DNA of 35,765 bases from Dysgonomonas sp. Marseille-P4677 (GCF_016652235.1 NZ_JAEPKU010000035.1:1-35765); one strand, 5' to 3'; counted from the stretch's first letter, positions 14,666-23,906 are shown. Numbers and translations: made by a program. The notes: generated by a model not told the origin, from the sequence alone.

Positions 14666-15301
14666 ATGAGACGTTTACCCGTTTATTTACTACTAGACAC
14701 TTCAGGTTCGATGAGAGGTGAACCAATCGAATCTGTAAAAGTAGGATTACAAGCTATGGTTTCAAGCTTGCGACAAGATCCTTTCGCTCTTGAATCCGTA
14801 TATATTAGTATCATCACATTCGATAGAGAGGTAAAACAAATACTCTCACTGACAGAATTAGAAGCCTTACAGCTACCGGATATAACTACCCCCGACTCAG
14901 GGCCAACACATCTAGGTGCTGCATTGGAGTTATTATGCCAAAAAGTAGATGCCGAGGTTCGAATAAGTACTTCCGACCAGAAAGGAGACTGGATGCCTCT
15001 TCTTTTTATAATGACAGACGGAAAACCATCTGATCTTCAGAAATATAATCAGATGATACCTGAGGTAAAAAAACGCAACTTTGGTAGTATTATAGCCTGT
15101 GCCGCTGGAGCCAAAGCAGATGTTGCTCCATTGAAACTATTAACAGATCAGGTGTATTCTCTTGATACAACAGATAGTACAACCTTCCGTCAGTTCTTTA
15201 AATGGGTGTCAGCATCTGTTAGTGTAGGAAATAAAAGTGTTGGAGTATCAGATGATATACAATTGCCTCCACCACCACCTGAGGTTAATACCGTAATCTG
15301 A
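14666..15301 (+). CDS. terY: TerY-like VWA-domain protein (second copy)
   Basis: This 211-residue tandem paralogue of the preceding gene keeps MIDAS residues D11-T-S13-G-S15 (LLLDTSGSMRGEP), SGPTHLGAAL and FIMTDGKPSD. It ends with almost the same tail, QLPPPPPEVNTVI. Conservation of the tail, against strong divergence in the segment just before it, suggests the proline run is functional. No zinc-binding region is present, unlike in the third copy. Confidence 0.9.
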   Translation: MRRLPVYLLLDTSGSMRGEPIESVKVGLQAMVSSLRQDPFALESVYISIITFDREVKQILSLTELEALQLPDITTPDSGPTHLGAALELLCQKVDAEVRISTSDQKGDWMPLLFIMTDGKPSDLQKYNQMIPEVKKRNFGSIIACAAGAKADVAPLKLLTDQVYSLDTTDSTTFRQFFKWVSASVSVGNKSVGVSDDIQLPPPPPEVNTVI

Positions 15302-15340
15302 AAACAAGAATATTTTTCACAATAACACATACAACAAACT

Positions 15341-16384
15341 ATGAGAAGATTGCCAATCTATTTTTTGATTGATGTTTCGGAATCAATGGTCGGAGAGCCG
15401 ATAGAACAAGTTCAAAATGGAATAGCTACCATTATAAAGGAACTACGGACAGATCCTTATGCACTCGAGACAGTATATATTTCGATAATAGTTTTTGCCG
15501 GCAAGGCTAAAGAAATTGTGCATCTAACAGAGTTATATAACTTTTATCCGCCCAAAATACCTATTGGAGGAGGAACATCTATCGGAACAGCGCTGAATTT
15601 TTTGATGGACAATCTTGACCGATCCATCAAGAAAACAACGCTGGATGAGAAAGGTGATTGGAAACCTATCATTTTTCTTTTTACTGACGGTAATCCTACA
15701 GACAGATATGAATATTCTTTCGATAGATGGAATAATAAATATCGTAATTCAACAAATCTGGTAGCCGTCACCTTAGGACAGGGCACAGATACTAATATAC
15801 TTAAAAGAATAACCGATAATGTTCTACAATTAAAAAACACAGATTCTGAATCATTTAAAGCTTTCTTCAAATGGATTACGGCATCAATAAAGACAAGTAG
15901 CATTAGTGTTAGTGAGATGCATACTGATGATTTGAAACTAGCTCCTATTGACGAAGATTTTCTTAATAAGATCGAGCAGGAAATGAATCAGCAGATCATT
16001 GATGATAACTATGCAGTAATGTTAGGTAAATGCCAGAATACTCATCGTCCGTATCTGATGAAATATAGGAGTAATAAAGGTTCCGGAAGCTATTCAGAAT
16101 ATAATATTAACAAAAGTTATAACTTAGTCGGAGCCTATCCTATAGATGAAACTTATTTCGAATTGTCAGATATTTACCAAACCGGACAAACTGTAAATAC
16201 AGCAGAACTAACCGGATTTCCGACTTGTCCTTGCTGTGGAAATCAATATGGTTTCTCTGTGTGTAAATGTAGAAATATCATGTGTGTAGGTAACGAAGAG
16301 ATGAGCAAATGCCCTTGGTGTAATAGCGAAGCTCAATTCGGTTTTGCAGAAGGTGATTCGGATATTGGAAGAACAAGGGGATAA
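15341..16384 (+). CDS. VWA protein with C-terminal TerY-C zinc ribbon
   Basis: The 347-residue protein starts with a VWA domain (MIDAS D11-x-S13-x-S15 in FLIDVSESMVGEP; GGTSIGTAL; LFTDGNPTD) of about 190 residues. It continues with a TerY-C domain (PF15616): a beta-rich part (about 205-295) and a cysteine cluster near the end (CPCCGNQYGFSVCKC, then CPWCNSE), enough for zinc-ribbon binding. It lacks the polyproline tail of the two shorter paralogues. The stop is only three bases before the phosphatase gene, so the two are probably translated together and act as the TerY-P unit with the kinase. Confidence 0.9.
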   Translation: MRRLPIYFLIDVSESMVGEPIEQVQNGIATIIKELRTDPYALETVYISIIVFAGKAKEIVHLTELYNFYPPKIPIGGGTSIGTALNFLMDNLDRSIKKTTLDEKGDWKPIIFLFTDGNPTDRYEYSFDRWNNKYRNSTNLVAVTLGQGTDTNILKRITDNVLQLKNTDSESFKAFFKWITASIKTSSISVSEMHTDDLKLAPIDEDFLNKIEQEMNQQIIDDNYAVMLGKCQNTHRPYLMKYRSNKGSGSYSEYNINKSYNLVGAYPIDETYFELSDIYQTGQTVNTAELTGFPTCPCCGNQYGFSVCKCRNIMCVGNEEMSKCPWCNSEAQFGFAEGDSDIGRTRG

Positions 16385-16387
16385 AAT

Positions 16388-17962
16388 ATGACAATAAAAG
16401 AATATTTAGAAAATATTGGTTTGCCATTTGAGAATGAAGAAACAGCTTTAGAATTCATCTCACACGATAAGATAAAAGAATTCATTTGTGAAAGATATTC
16501 CTATGAGAGAAAACTCGATGTTGATTTTCTACAAAAAGATGTGGTTACTATCATCAATGAGGAAATAATGATAGTAAACGAAAATTCGTTACAGCCATCA
16601 AATAATGATATTGATAGAAAAGAAGACTCCCTGATAACAACTGAAACTATGAAATATAGCGATTTAAATAATCCGATGGATGAACTTGCAAAGCAACACG
16701 CTAAAGACCAGGCTTTTGAAAATCATATACGAAGTCAAAGCTTTTGCTTGCAAAATGGGAAGGTAAATCAACCATATAGTTTCACTATCGACTCTGAATT
16801 TATTTCTAAAAATCAGATTGGAGATTTTTATTTTGATGGCTTGGATGAGATCGGCATAAGGCTAAATAAGGAGACTAATACGATAGAAGGCATTCCCACA
16901 ATTGCAGGCGACCATAAAATCACATGGTTTTTCAAGTCTAAAAACCCGAGTATAGGAAATCCTGTATTCAGTAAAGAACTAACTCTTGTGGTCAATCCCG
17001 ATCCTCGCTCTCTTTGGAATAATATTCCGACTCCGCCCGATACTCTATTTTATAAAGCAGATTCAGATAAAGCTTATCTAAAGGTTGAATCTCAGAGAGG
17101 CTTTTTCGGATTAGGTAAGAAGGAGCAAAAAGACATGGTTGCAGCAAGTCAAAGAGGTCGTGCCCACGCTCATGAAGGTAGAGCAAGGGATGATGATTTC
17201 AAATTCCTTTTTGATATCGAAAACGACTGGTATATGATAACAGTTGCTGACGGTGCAGGCTCTGCAAAGTATTCGCGGAGAGGTTCACAAATAGCTTGTA
17301 AAACGGTCATTGATATTTGCCAAGAAAAGCTACAGGCAGACTCAGACAAGCTTGGTCAATTAATTAAAAACTTTAATAAAAGCAGTTCAGATGAAAGTAG
17401 AAAAGCCGTAGGAGATCTTATTTATGAAATATTAGGGACTGCAATTTTCAAAGCCTACAAAAATATTGGAGAAGAGGCTGTTAAAACAGACGGAAATATA
17501 CGGGACTTTTCTACGACTTTATTACTCAGCATATGTAAGAAATATAATTTTGGTTGGTTTGTTGCCAGTTTCTGGATCGGCGATGGAGGAATCGGTATCT
17601 ATAATAAAGATACACAATTTCTCAAGGTTTTGGGAGAGCCTGATGGTGGAGAGTTTGCAGGCCAAACCCGATTTCTGACTATGTCTGAGATTATGCAACC
17701 TGCTGAAATATATCGTCGTCTCCGGTTCGAAATAGTAGATGATTTTACAGCATTAGTCTTAATGACTGACGGTATAACTGATCCGAAATTTGAAACTGAA
17801 TCTAATCTGATGCAAACAGAGAAATGGAATAATCTATGGGATGATTTGAATAGGGAAGTTGAGTTCAAAGATGATTTTGATTGTTCCGATCAATTATTAA
17901 AATGGTTAGATTTTTGGTCACCGGGCAATCACGACGATCGTACTATTGCAATAATATATTGA
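16388..17962 (+). CDS. PP2C-family protein phosphatase with Ig-like (He_PIG) module
   Basis: The 524-residue protein has three parts. Residues 1-110 are helical, acidic and unrecognised. Residues about 120-205 resemble a putative immunoglobulin-like He_PIG/cadherin-like module (VNQPYSFTID... LNKETNTIEGIPTIAGDHKI). Residues about 250-524 are a PP2C_2 (PF13672) phosphatase with metal-binding aspartates in VADGAGS (D288), WIGDGGIGIY (D399), LMTDGITDP (D461) and HDDRTIA (D517). It should remove phosphate from Ser/Thr, probably antagonising the kinase seven bases downstream. An Ig-like module is common on exported proteins but this one has no signal peptide, so it may be an intracellular docking domain. 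Confidence 0.9.
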   Translation: MTIKEYLENIGLPFENEETALEFISHDKIKEFICERYSYERKLDVDFLQKDVVTIINEEIMIVNENSLQPSNNDIDRKEDSLITTETMKYSDLNNPMDELAKQHAKDQAFENHIRSQSFCLQNGKVNQPYSFTIDSEFISKNQIGDFYFDGLDEIGIRLNKETNTIEGIPTIAGDHKITWFFKSKNPSIGNPVFSKELTLVVNPDPRSLWNNIPTPPDTLFYKADSDKAYLKVESQRGFFGLGKKEQKDMVAASQRGRAHAHEGRARDDDFKFLFDIENDWYMITVADGAGSAKYSRRGSQIACKTVIDICQEKLQADSDKLGQLIKNFNKSSSDESRKAVGDLIYEILGTAIFKAYKNIGEEAVKTDGNIRDFSTTLLLSICKKYNFGWFVASFWIGDGGIGIYNKDTQFLKVLGEPDGGEFAGQTRFLTMSEIMQPAEIYRRLRFEIVDDFTALVLMTDGITDPKFETESNLMQTEKWNNLWDDLNREVEFKDDFDCSDQLLKWLDFWSPGNHDDRTIAIIY

Positions 17963-17969
17963 TAAAAAG

Positions 17970-19466
17970 ATGGCAAATATAATAAAGATAAGAGCTACAG
18001 ATGGTTCCCCTGTTGAGTTCGTAGACGAGATCATAGGATCTGGAGCAATGAAAGATGTATATTTTAGCCCTGATAAGTCTTATGTGGTTGGCTTTTTCAG
18101 AGAAAAGCAGGATTACAACGCAAAAGACAGGTTAGAAAATATAACTGGTATCTACCGAGAACGTATCTTCAAACAAGAAGGAGGTGAATATTGGAAAGAT
18201 TCTTTCTGCTGGCCAACAAAGATGGTTGAATATAAAGGAAAGATTGGTGTTGTATGTCCAACCTATCAGAGTCAATATTTCTTTAAATATGGTTCGGTTA
18301 ATAATGATTTCTTGGGAATTAAAGGAAAAGAAAAAGAAGGGAAATGGTTTGCTTCAGCTAAAAACCAAAACAGGTTTTTAGCACCTGAAGAGAGAGGGGT
18401 CTGGTTTAAATATTTTCAAATCTGTATTAGAATAAGCCGTGCTGTAAAACGTTTGCATGCTGCAGGACTTGCCCATTCCGACTTATCATATAAGAATGTA
18501 TTGGTTGATCCTATATCTGGTCAAGCATCTATCATTGATATAGACGGCTTGGTCATACCCGGGAAATTTCCACCTGATGTACTCGGTACACCCGACTTTA
18601 TTGCACCGGAAGTTATTGCCACTAAACATTTGGATATAAAAGATCCGGAACGGAAGCTGCCAAGCATCAGAACAGACAGGCATGCTTTGGCTGTAATGAT
18701 ATATATGTATCTACTTTACAGACACCCTTTACGCGGAGGAAAAGTTAATGATTTGGATTCCTCCAAAGATGAGGAGCTATCAATGGGATCAAAAGCCTTA
18801 TTTATAGAACATCCGACAGATATATCTAATAGTGTAAAAAGTCACCAGCTTGAATCATCTCAATTGCCGCAAGCAGATCCTGTAAAGATACCATATACGG
18901 TTTGTGGTCCGTATTTGGTCGATTTATTTAAAAAGGCATTTATAGATGGATTACACAATCCCAGTTTACGCCCTACGGCTAATGAATGGGAAGATGGATT
19001 GTTGAAGACCATCGATTTGATGCAGCCTTGTCAAAATCCGAAATGCTGGTACAAGTGGTTTGTTTTTGACAATTCTACGAAGCCTAAATGTCCTTTTTGC
19101 GGAACAGAATATAAAGGCCAATTACCTGTCCTCAATTTATACTCTTCACGCAATGCTGAAAACTATACTTCTGACAATTATCGTTTAATGGTTTACAACA
19201 ATCAGTATCTCTACCAATGGCATGTAAACAGAAATTTATCCCCAAATGAAAGACTAACAGAAGAACAAAAAAAGCCTGTAGGTTACTTTGTTTTTCATCA
19301 GGGAAGGTGGTTGTTGGTAAATCAGCGTTTGACTGATCTGGAAGATAAAACAGATAGAAAAAAAATAGAAATAAACGAAGCTGTAGAGCTTACTGATAAC
19401 AAACAAATATTGCTATCAAAAGAAGAAGGAGGCCGTTTAGTAATTGTTCAATTAGTTTCAAATTGA
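17970..19466 (+). CDS. TerY-P-type Ser/Thr protein kinase with zinc ribbon
   Basis: The 498-residue protein has a eukaryotic-like kinase fold at about 15-350. It has glycine loop IIGSGAMKDVYF (21-32), catalytic loop H169-S-D171-L-S-Y-K-N176 and metal-binding IDIDGL (189-194), then TPDFIAPEV in place of an APE motif and RTDRHALAVMIY. A classical VAxK lysine is not obvious in VVGFFREK, so the ATP lysine may be K46 or moved. A zinc ribbon follows (CQNPKCWYKW... CPFCGTEY, about 353-380). The last 115 residues form a beta-rich domain I do not recognise. No membrane segment is present. It partners the upstream PP2C phosphatase, and its last codons overlap the HAD gene by four bases. Confidence 0.9.
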   Translation: MANIIKIRATDGSPVEFVDEIIGSGAMKDVYFSPDKSYVVGFFREKQDYNAKDRLENITGIYRERIFKQEGGEYWKDSFCWPTKMVEYKGKIGVVCPTYQSQYFFKYGSVNNDFLGIKGKEKEGKWFASAKNQNRFLAPEERGVWFKYFQICIRISRAVKRLHAAGLAHSDLSYKNVLVDPISGQASIIDIDGLVIPGKFPPDVLGTPDFIAPEVIATKHLDIKDPERKLPSIRTDRHALAVMIYMYLLYRHPLRGGKVNDLDSSKDEELSMGSKALFIEHPTDISNSVKSHQLESSQLPQADPVKIPYTVCGPYLVDLFKKAFIDGLHNPSLRPTANEWEDGLLKTIDLMQPCQNPKCWYKWFVFDNSTKPKCPFCGTEYKGQLPVLNLYSSRNAENYTSDNYRLMVYNNQYLYQWHVNRNLSPNERLTEEQKKPVGYFVFHQGRWLLVNQRLTDLEDKTDRKKIEINEAVELTDNKQILLSKEEGGRLVIVQLVSN

Positions 19467-20137
19467 TGATAACAAACATTTCTTTCGATTTATGGTTGAC
19501 GCTAATCAAATCGCATCCTGAGTTTAAACTAAAAAGGGCTGAAATGATAGCTGACAGCTACAACCCTAAAGGTTTGCGAGCAGAGCAAATCGACCTTGTC
19601 ATTCGAGATCTAGATAAGACATTCGATCTGCACAATGAAACTTATGGTGGTAAGATACCTGCATCAGAAATGTATCTGAAGATCTTAATCGAGATAGGCA
19701 ATTCTACTGAATCAATAAGTATTGAAGACGCAAATAAAGTTAGAGCATTCTCTGACGATTTATTTATCGAATATTGTCCTCAATTGTTAAATAGCAATGT
19801 CTTTTCTATTTTGGAAGAAATAAACAAGGAAGGGTTGATTATGAATCTTGCAAGCAATACGGGATATATTGAGGGAACAACCTTAAGGATTGCATTAGAC
19901 AAATTAAATATCCTAAATTTTTTCTCGTTTCATATTTTTTCCGACGAAATCAATGCTTCCAAACCTTCGCCTATATTTTTTCAGAAAGTATACGATAACA
20001 TAAATACTCCTAAAAAGAATGTTTTACATGTAGGAGATAATATAAAAACAGATTATAAAGGTGCTATTGACTTTGGATTCTCAGCACTTTTAATTAAGCC
20101 AAATTATACATTAAATGATATCAGAACCAGATTATAA
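19463..20137 (+). CDS. HAD-superfamily hydrolase of the Ter operon
   Basis: The 224-residue protein has the HAD motifs FDLWLTLI (nucleophile D9), L-A-S-N-T (motif II), S-K-P-S-P (motif III lysine) and HVGDNIKTDYKGA (motif IV acids). In motif I the usual second aspartate (DxDxT) is tryptophan (D-L-W-L-T). This occurs in some HAD subfamilies and may alter the acid/base step or substrate. Start and stop overlap both neighbours: four bases with the kinase and 23 with the phosphoribosyltransferase. Such HAD/PRTase pairs occur in Ter loci and are thought to make a nucleotide-like metabolite; the substrate is unknown. Confidence 0.88.
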   Translation: MMITNISFDLWLTLIKSHPEFKLKRAEMIADSYNPKGLRAEQIDLVIRDLDKTFDLHNETYGGKIPASEMYLKILIEIGNSTESISIEDANKVRAFSDDLFIEYCPQLLNSNVFSILEEINKEGLIMNLASNTGYIEGTTLRIALDKLNILNFFSFHIFSDEINASKPSPIFFQKVYDNINTPKKNVLHVGDNIKTDYKGAIDFGFSALLIKPNYTLNDIRTRL

Positions 20138-20951
20138 AGGAAATATAGTACACTTTTCAGGATTTAAAATTGATTCGGAAGCAGCCTTTGATTTTTCACC
20201 TAAAGAATATTCAAAATTCAAACACGGAGCAGAAAATATAGCCCGTAAGTTCGGATATGAACTTGCCGAAAGATTTATTAACGGAGTATTTAGGCATACA
20301 TACAATGGAGAACAGCTAATTGTTGTCCCCAGTGCCTACTCTCATATTCCTACTGCTTCATTTTATATGACAAAGTATTTTATAAACAGAATAAATTCAT
20401 ATCTCTTTGATAATGGTTATCCGGTGGTTCAAGTAACTAAGATTCACCGTACTGTGACCTATAGAGAAGACTATGCCGGAATGTCTGCTGAAAGTCGCTA
20501 TAAACTGATCAGTGGAGACAAATTCTATATTGACAAAGAATTTGTGAAAGGAAAGAAGATGATATTTATAGATGATATAAAAATAACAGGCACACACGAA
20601 CGGATTATTACTAAAATGCTAAGTGAGCATGGTATAACAGAAGACAGCTACATGATTTACTTTGCTGAATTGACGAATCATGCTATAAATCCAAATATAG
20701 AAAACTACTTGAATAACTATTTTGTAAAAGGAATAGATGATATAAGTAAAATTATTGATGAAGACGATTTTACATTTAACACTCGTGTTGTAAAGTATAT
20801 TTTGAATAGAAAACCTGAGGAATTTGATTCATTTATCAATAAACAGACAGATGAATTCAAACATTCATTATATCACAATGCTGTGGGAAATGAGTTTTAT
20901 AAATTCGAAACTTATTTAAGAAATCTGAACAAATTAAAATTAATTTTATAA
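20115..20951 (+). CDS. Phosphoribosyltransferase-like protein of the Ter operon
   Basis: The 278-residue protein has a type I PRTase fold with the PRPP-binding loop FIDDIKITGTH (151-161), preceded by the hydrophobic strand KKMI. An earlier strand-loop LIVVPSAYSHIPTAS (68-82) fits the PPi loop. The C-terminal 100 residues are helical and unrecognised. ATG at 20115 lies inside the HAD gene (23-base overlap), which implies tight co-translation. PRTases move a ribose-phosphate to a base or reverse the reaction. In Ter systems PRTase genes are predicted to belong to a nucleoside-like pathway; no purine-specific hood domain allows a name such as hpt or pyrE. The protein is probably cytosolic. Confidence 0.88.
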   Translation: MISEPDYKGNIVHFSGFKIDSEAAFDFSPKEYSKFKHGAENIARKFGYELAERFINGVFRHTYNGEQLIVVPSAYSHIPTASFYMTKYFINRINSYLFDNGYPVVQVTKIHRTVTYREDYAGMSAESRYKLISGDKFYIDKEFVKGKKMIFIDDIKITGTHERIITKMLSEHGITEDSYMIYFAELTNHAINPNIENYLNNYFVKGIDDISKIIDEDDFTFNTRVVKYILNRKPEEFDSFINKQTDEFKHSLYHNAVGNEFYKFETYLRNLNKLKLIL

Positions 20952-20958
20952 TAAACCA

Positions 20959-23886
20959 ATGGAACAAAAAAGACATTTAACCGGACTCAATAACCAGCAG
21001 GTATTGGAAAGTCGACAAAAGTACGGGGAGAATATTCTTACCCCACCTCCAAAAGAACCTCTATGGAAACTTTTCCTTGAGAAATTTGAAGATCCGATTA
21101 TACGTATCTTGCTTATTGCGGCCTTCTTGTCTTTAGGTATAGCTATTTTTGAACATCTATCGACAGGAGAAAAGCATTATGCAGAAACAATTGGCATTTT
21201 CTGTGCAATATTACTTGCAACGGGAGTTGCTTTCTGGTTTGAAGTGGATGCAAACAAGAAATTTGACATACTAAATCAAGTCAATGATGATACTCTTGTT
21301 AAGGTCATTCGTAATGGAAATGTAGTTGAAGTTCCAAAAAGACAGATTGTTGTTGGCGATGTTGTTCTTGTAGATACAGGAGATGAAATTCCTGCAGACG
21401 GAGAATTGATTGAAGCTATATCGTTGCAAATTGACGAATCAACGCTAACCGGCGAACCAATTATTGATAAAACAACAAATTCCGAAGATTTCGAAGCTGA
21501 TGCCACTTACCCATCAAACTGGGTTATGAGAGGAACGAAAGTTATGGATGGGCACGGTATATATATAGTCAAAACTGTAGGAGATGCCACTGAATATGGA
21601 AAGGTGGCCGAGAAGTCTACTGAAATGACAGGAGAGGAAACACCTCTTAATCAACAGTTAGACGGATTAGCAAAATTCATTGGAGTTGTAGGCCTAGCAT
21701 TGGCGGCACTTACTTTTATCGTTTTATTTGTAAAAGATATATTTGGAGGTACTATTTCATATACATGGGGACAGTTAGGATTGTTATCTGCTGTAATCAC
21801 TGGGGGATTGGTAGCCCTGATTAAAATTTGGTTGCCAATTGTTTATGATGGTTTTGAACTTGCCGGAAAGGAGAAGAAACTTCCTAAAAGTGTAGATGAA
21901 GGAGGTTGGTTAAGATGGATTGCTTTAGGCTTTCTTACAATTGTAGTAATTGCCGGCATTGGCTGGTTGTTTGGCGTAAGTCCAATCGATCCTGATTCTT
22001 GGGTAAGTATGGAGACAGCGCGCCATGTGTTACAATACTTTATGGTAGCAGTAACACTGATTGTAGTAGCAGTACCTGAGGGTTTGCCGATGAGCGTAAC
22101 ATTGAGCTTGGCCCTTAGTATGCGTCGTATGTTAAAAACGAATAACCTTGTCCGCAAGATGCATGCATGTGAAACAATGGGAGCTGTAACTGTCATTTGT
22201 ACCGACAAAACAGGTACATTAACAAAAAATCAGATGCAAGTTGCCGAAACGGCTTTTTCTGCACTTCCAAATCAGAAGCTATCTGATAATACTGCAAGCA
22301 AATTAATAATAGAAAATATTTCAATCAACTCTACGGCTCATCTAGATTTCTCCGATAGTTCTAAAGTAAATACATTAGGAAATCCTACGGAAGCAGCCCT
22401 TCTGCTATGGTTGAATGAAAAGGGGATTAAGTATATAGATGTCAGAGAAAACACAAAGATAGTAGACCAATTAACTTTCTCTACCGAACGTAAATATATG
22501 GCAACCCTTATCAAGAATGCTGATGACAATAAGTATATCTTGTATGTGAAAGGGGCTCCGGAAATAGTTATGAGTAAATGTACTACAGTACTTACCGAAA
22601 GTGGAGAGAAAAATATAACAGAAGAAAAAACAGGAATAGATACCTTATTGTTACAATATCAGAATCAAGCTATGAGGACTTTAGGGTTTGCATATAAAGT
22701 TTTGGATGATATTACTAAGGATGTTGAAATTAAAGATCTTGCAAAAGAAAACTTAATATTTTTAGGAGTTACTGCTATTTCAGACCCTGTTCGTGAGGAT
22801 GTTCCCGGAGCTGTTTCAGAATGTCTTGATGCAGGAATAGATGTGAAAATAGTAACAGGCGATACGCCGGGAACAGCCCGTGAAATTGGTCGTCAGATTG
22901 GTATATGGAAAGATACTGATACCGATAAAAATATTATTACAGGACCTAATTTCGAAGCTCTTTCAGACGAAGATGCTGAGAAAATAGTTTTGGATCTTAA
23001 AATAATGTGCCGTGCACGTCCTACTGACAAACAGCGCTTGGTACAATTGTTGCAAAAGAAAGATGCTATCGTTGCTGTGACCGGAGATGGAACAAACGAT
23101 GCTCCAGCGCTGAATCATGCTAACGTCGGACTATCTATGGGATCGGGTACTTCAGTAGCAAAAGAAGCGAGCGATATTACTCTACTTGACGATTCATTTA
23201 AGAGTATTGCAACTGCAGTGATGTGGGGACGTTCGGTGTATAAAAATATCCAACGTTTCATATTATTCCAATTGACAATAAATGTAGCCGCCTTAATTCT
23301 TGTGTTTTTAGGCTCTATATTTGGGACAGAGCTACCTCTTACAGTTACACAAATGTTATGGATCAATCTGATTATGGATACATTTGCTGCGGGGGCTTTA
23401 GCTTCATTGCCACCTGACCATAAAGTGATGCGTGAAAAACCAAGAAGAAATAAGGATTTTATAATCATTCCTCCAATGAGGCACCTCATTTTATCTGTAG
23501 GTATGATATTTGTCGTTATTCTTCTTGCTATGATGTACGTATTCTCCCAACCGGAGAAGTTGGATGCACTATTTAGCCATGTGAATGGAGACAAAGGCGC
23601 TTATTCTCTATCTTTCTTTTTTACATTCTTTGTCATATTACAATTCTGGAATATGTTTAATGCCAAAGCTTTCCAAACCGGAAAATCCGCATTCACAGAT
23701 ATGTCGAAAAGTAAAGGGTTTATTATGGTCGCCATTGTAATCCTTATCGGTCAAATCCTGATTGTTGAATTTGGTGGAGAAGTATTCCGTACAGTACCTC
23801 TTCAAATACGAGACTGGTTAATTATTATTATCTCAACTTCATTTGTATTGTGGATTGGAGAAATATCTAGATTAATTAAAAAATAA
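20959..23886 (+). CDS. PMCA-type Ca2+-translocating P-type ATPase
   Basis: The 975-residue membrane pump has N-terminal cation ATPase and actuator domains (LTGEP at 163-167, where TGES is usual). Transmembrane segment 4 carries PEGLP (373-377), the phosphorylation site is D416-KTGTLT, and the nucleotide domain contains YVKGAPEIV and the hinge GDGTNDAPAL. M6 reads WINLIMDTFAAGALA, with the Asn and Asp of the Ca2+ site. It is longer than simple bacterial Ca2+ ATPases because of an insertion between M3 and M4 (about 285-340) with an extra hydrophobic segment. It should export Ca2+ from the cytosol. It is the last gene of the Ter operon, 7 bases after the PRTase, and the only integral membrane protein there. 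TerD proteins bind Ca2+, which links the two. Confidence 0.93.
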   Translation: MEQKRHLTGLNNQQVLESRQKYGENILTPPPKEPLWKLFLEKFEDPIIRILLIAAFLSLGIAIFEHLSTGEKHYAETIGIFCAILLATGVAFWFEVDANKKFDILNQVNDDTLVKVIRNGNVVEVPKRQIVVGDVVLVDTGDEIPADGELIEAISLQIDESTLTGEPIIDKTTNSEDFEADATYPSNWVMRGTKVMDGHGIYIVKTVGDATEYGKVAEKSTEMTGEETPLNQQLDGLAKFIGVVGLALAALTFIVLFVKDIFGGTISYTWGQLGLLSAVITGGLVALIKIWLPIVYDGFELAGKEKKLPKSVDEGGWLRWIALGFLTIVVIAGIGWLFGVSPIDPDSWVSMETARHVLQYFMVAVTLIVVAVPEGLPMSVTLSLALSMRRMLKTNNLVRKMHACETMGAVTVICTDKTGTLTKNQMQVAETAFSALPNQKLSDNTASKLIIENISINSTAHLDFSDSSKVNTLGNPTEAALLLWLNEKGIKYIDVRENTKIVDQLTFSTERKYMATLIKNADDNKYILYVKGAPEIVMSKCTTVLTESGEKNITEEKTGIDTLLLQYQNQAMRTLGFAYKVLDDITKDVEIKDLAKENLIFLGVTAISDPVREDVPGAVSECLDAGIDVKIVTGDTPGTAREIGRQIGIWKDTDTDKNIITGPNFEALSDEDAEKIVLDLKIMCRARPTDKQRLVQLLQKKDAIVAVTGDGTNDAPALNHANVGLSMGSGTSVAKEASDITLLDDSFKSIATAVMWGRSVYKNIQRFILFQLTINVAALILVFLGSIFGTELPLTVTQMLWINLIMDTFAAGALASLPPDHKVMREKPRRNKDFIIIPPMRHLILSVGMIFVVILLAMMYVFSQPEKLDALFSHVNGDKGAYSLSFFFTFFVILQFWNMFNAKAFQTGKSAFTDMSKSKGFIMVAIVILIGQILIVEFGGEVFRTVPLQIRDWLIIIISTSFVLWIGEISRLIKK

Positions 23887-23906
23887 TTATTTCTGGAGAT
23901 ATGATA

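Noticed and set aside
23115-23594. 159-codon open frame on the minus strand inside the Ca2+ ATPase gene
   Set aside because: It is antisense to conserved catalytic motifs of the pump and shows no family signature.
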